DNA of 53,360 nt from Planctomycetota bacterium (lineage in GTDB: Bacteria; Planctomycetota; GCA-2746535): NCBI GenBank assembly GCA_002746535.1, contig NVWA01000010.1, forward strand, positions 126,949 to 180,308, given 5' to 3'; not shown here. The stretch's first letter is position 1. More model-generated notes on the stretch are below. The model made no database searches. It worked only from the letters and a program-made list of their open reading frames with translations, and had not been told where the DNA came from.

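Noticed and set aside
14573..53360. Several adjacent genes instead of one
   Set aside because: No stop was found in the frame, all modules keep phase, and no internal ribosome site and signal peptide restart was seen.

Overview
The window reads as chromosomal DNA of an AT-rich (roughly 40% GC by eye) Gram-negative bacterium. A DUF1800/DUF1501 gene pair, a SASA-type carbohydrate esterase, LamG domains, a very large beta-repeat surface protein and dispersed extragenic palindromes together point to the Planctomycetota-Verrucomicrobiota-Lentisphaerota (PVC) group, a marine Lentisphaera-like organism being my best guess. That placement is inference; no rRNA gene is present.

Left part (1-14.1 kb), ordinary genes. 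Minus strand: the 5' part of a secreted M28-family peptidase running off the left edge, preceded by threonyl-tRNA synthetase (thrS, without a TGS domain) and an RraA/HMG-aldolase-like gene. Plus strand: a 1165-residue secreted DUF1800 protein with carbohydrate-binding-like N-terminal modules, followed by a twin-arginine DUF1501 protein. An AraC-type regulator (minus) is divergent from a three-gene plus-strand group: a 100-residue protein, a phytanoyl-CoA dioxygenase-like oxygenase and a DUF1445 putative hydro-lyase. A minus-strand pair follows: a lysine-rich secreted protein and a SASA esterase. The spaces between these genes hold a MITE-like element with long inverted repeats and several families of short palindromic repeats.

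Right part (14.57 kb to the window end), one giant gene. A single plus-strand reading frame starts at a TTG at 14573 and is still open at 53360, so at least 12,929 codons are visible and the end lies outside the window. It encodes a signal peptide, a degenerate first module with two LamG domains, then 18 modules of 543-901 residues. Each module has a constant N-terminal W-box (F-T-W-L-G-G-T-G-D-W-N-T-G-x-N-W type, with one conserved Cys), a variable beta-solenoid-like payload, and a constant C-terminal tail block ending G-N-N-x-N-W. After module 18 come Ig-like units of exactly 342 bp that continue past the window edge. The payloads fall into families: 143-residue sub-repeat arrays with 4, 2 or 3 copies, sub-repeat pairs, a payload duplicated between modules 11 and 15, a glycine-rich payload, and one payload of much higher GC that looks imported. 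The most economical reading is a giant secreted adhesin or matrix protein that diversifies by swapping and duplicating payloads between conserved flanks.

The giant gene is transcribed divergently from the esterase pair. Its 889-bp upstream region contains a perfect TATAAT, a long leader hairpin and a Shine-Dalgarno placed for the TTG start.
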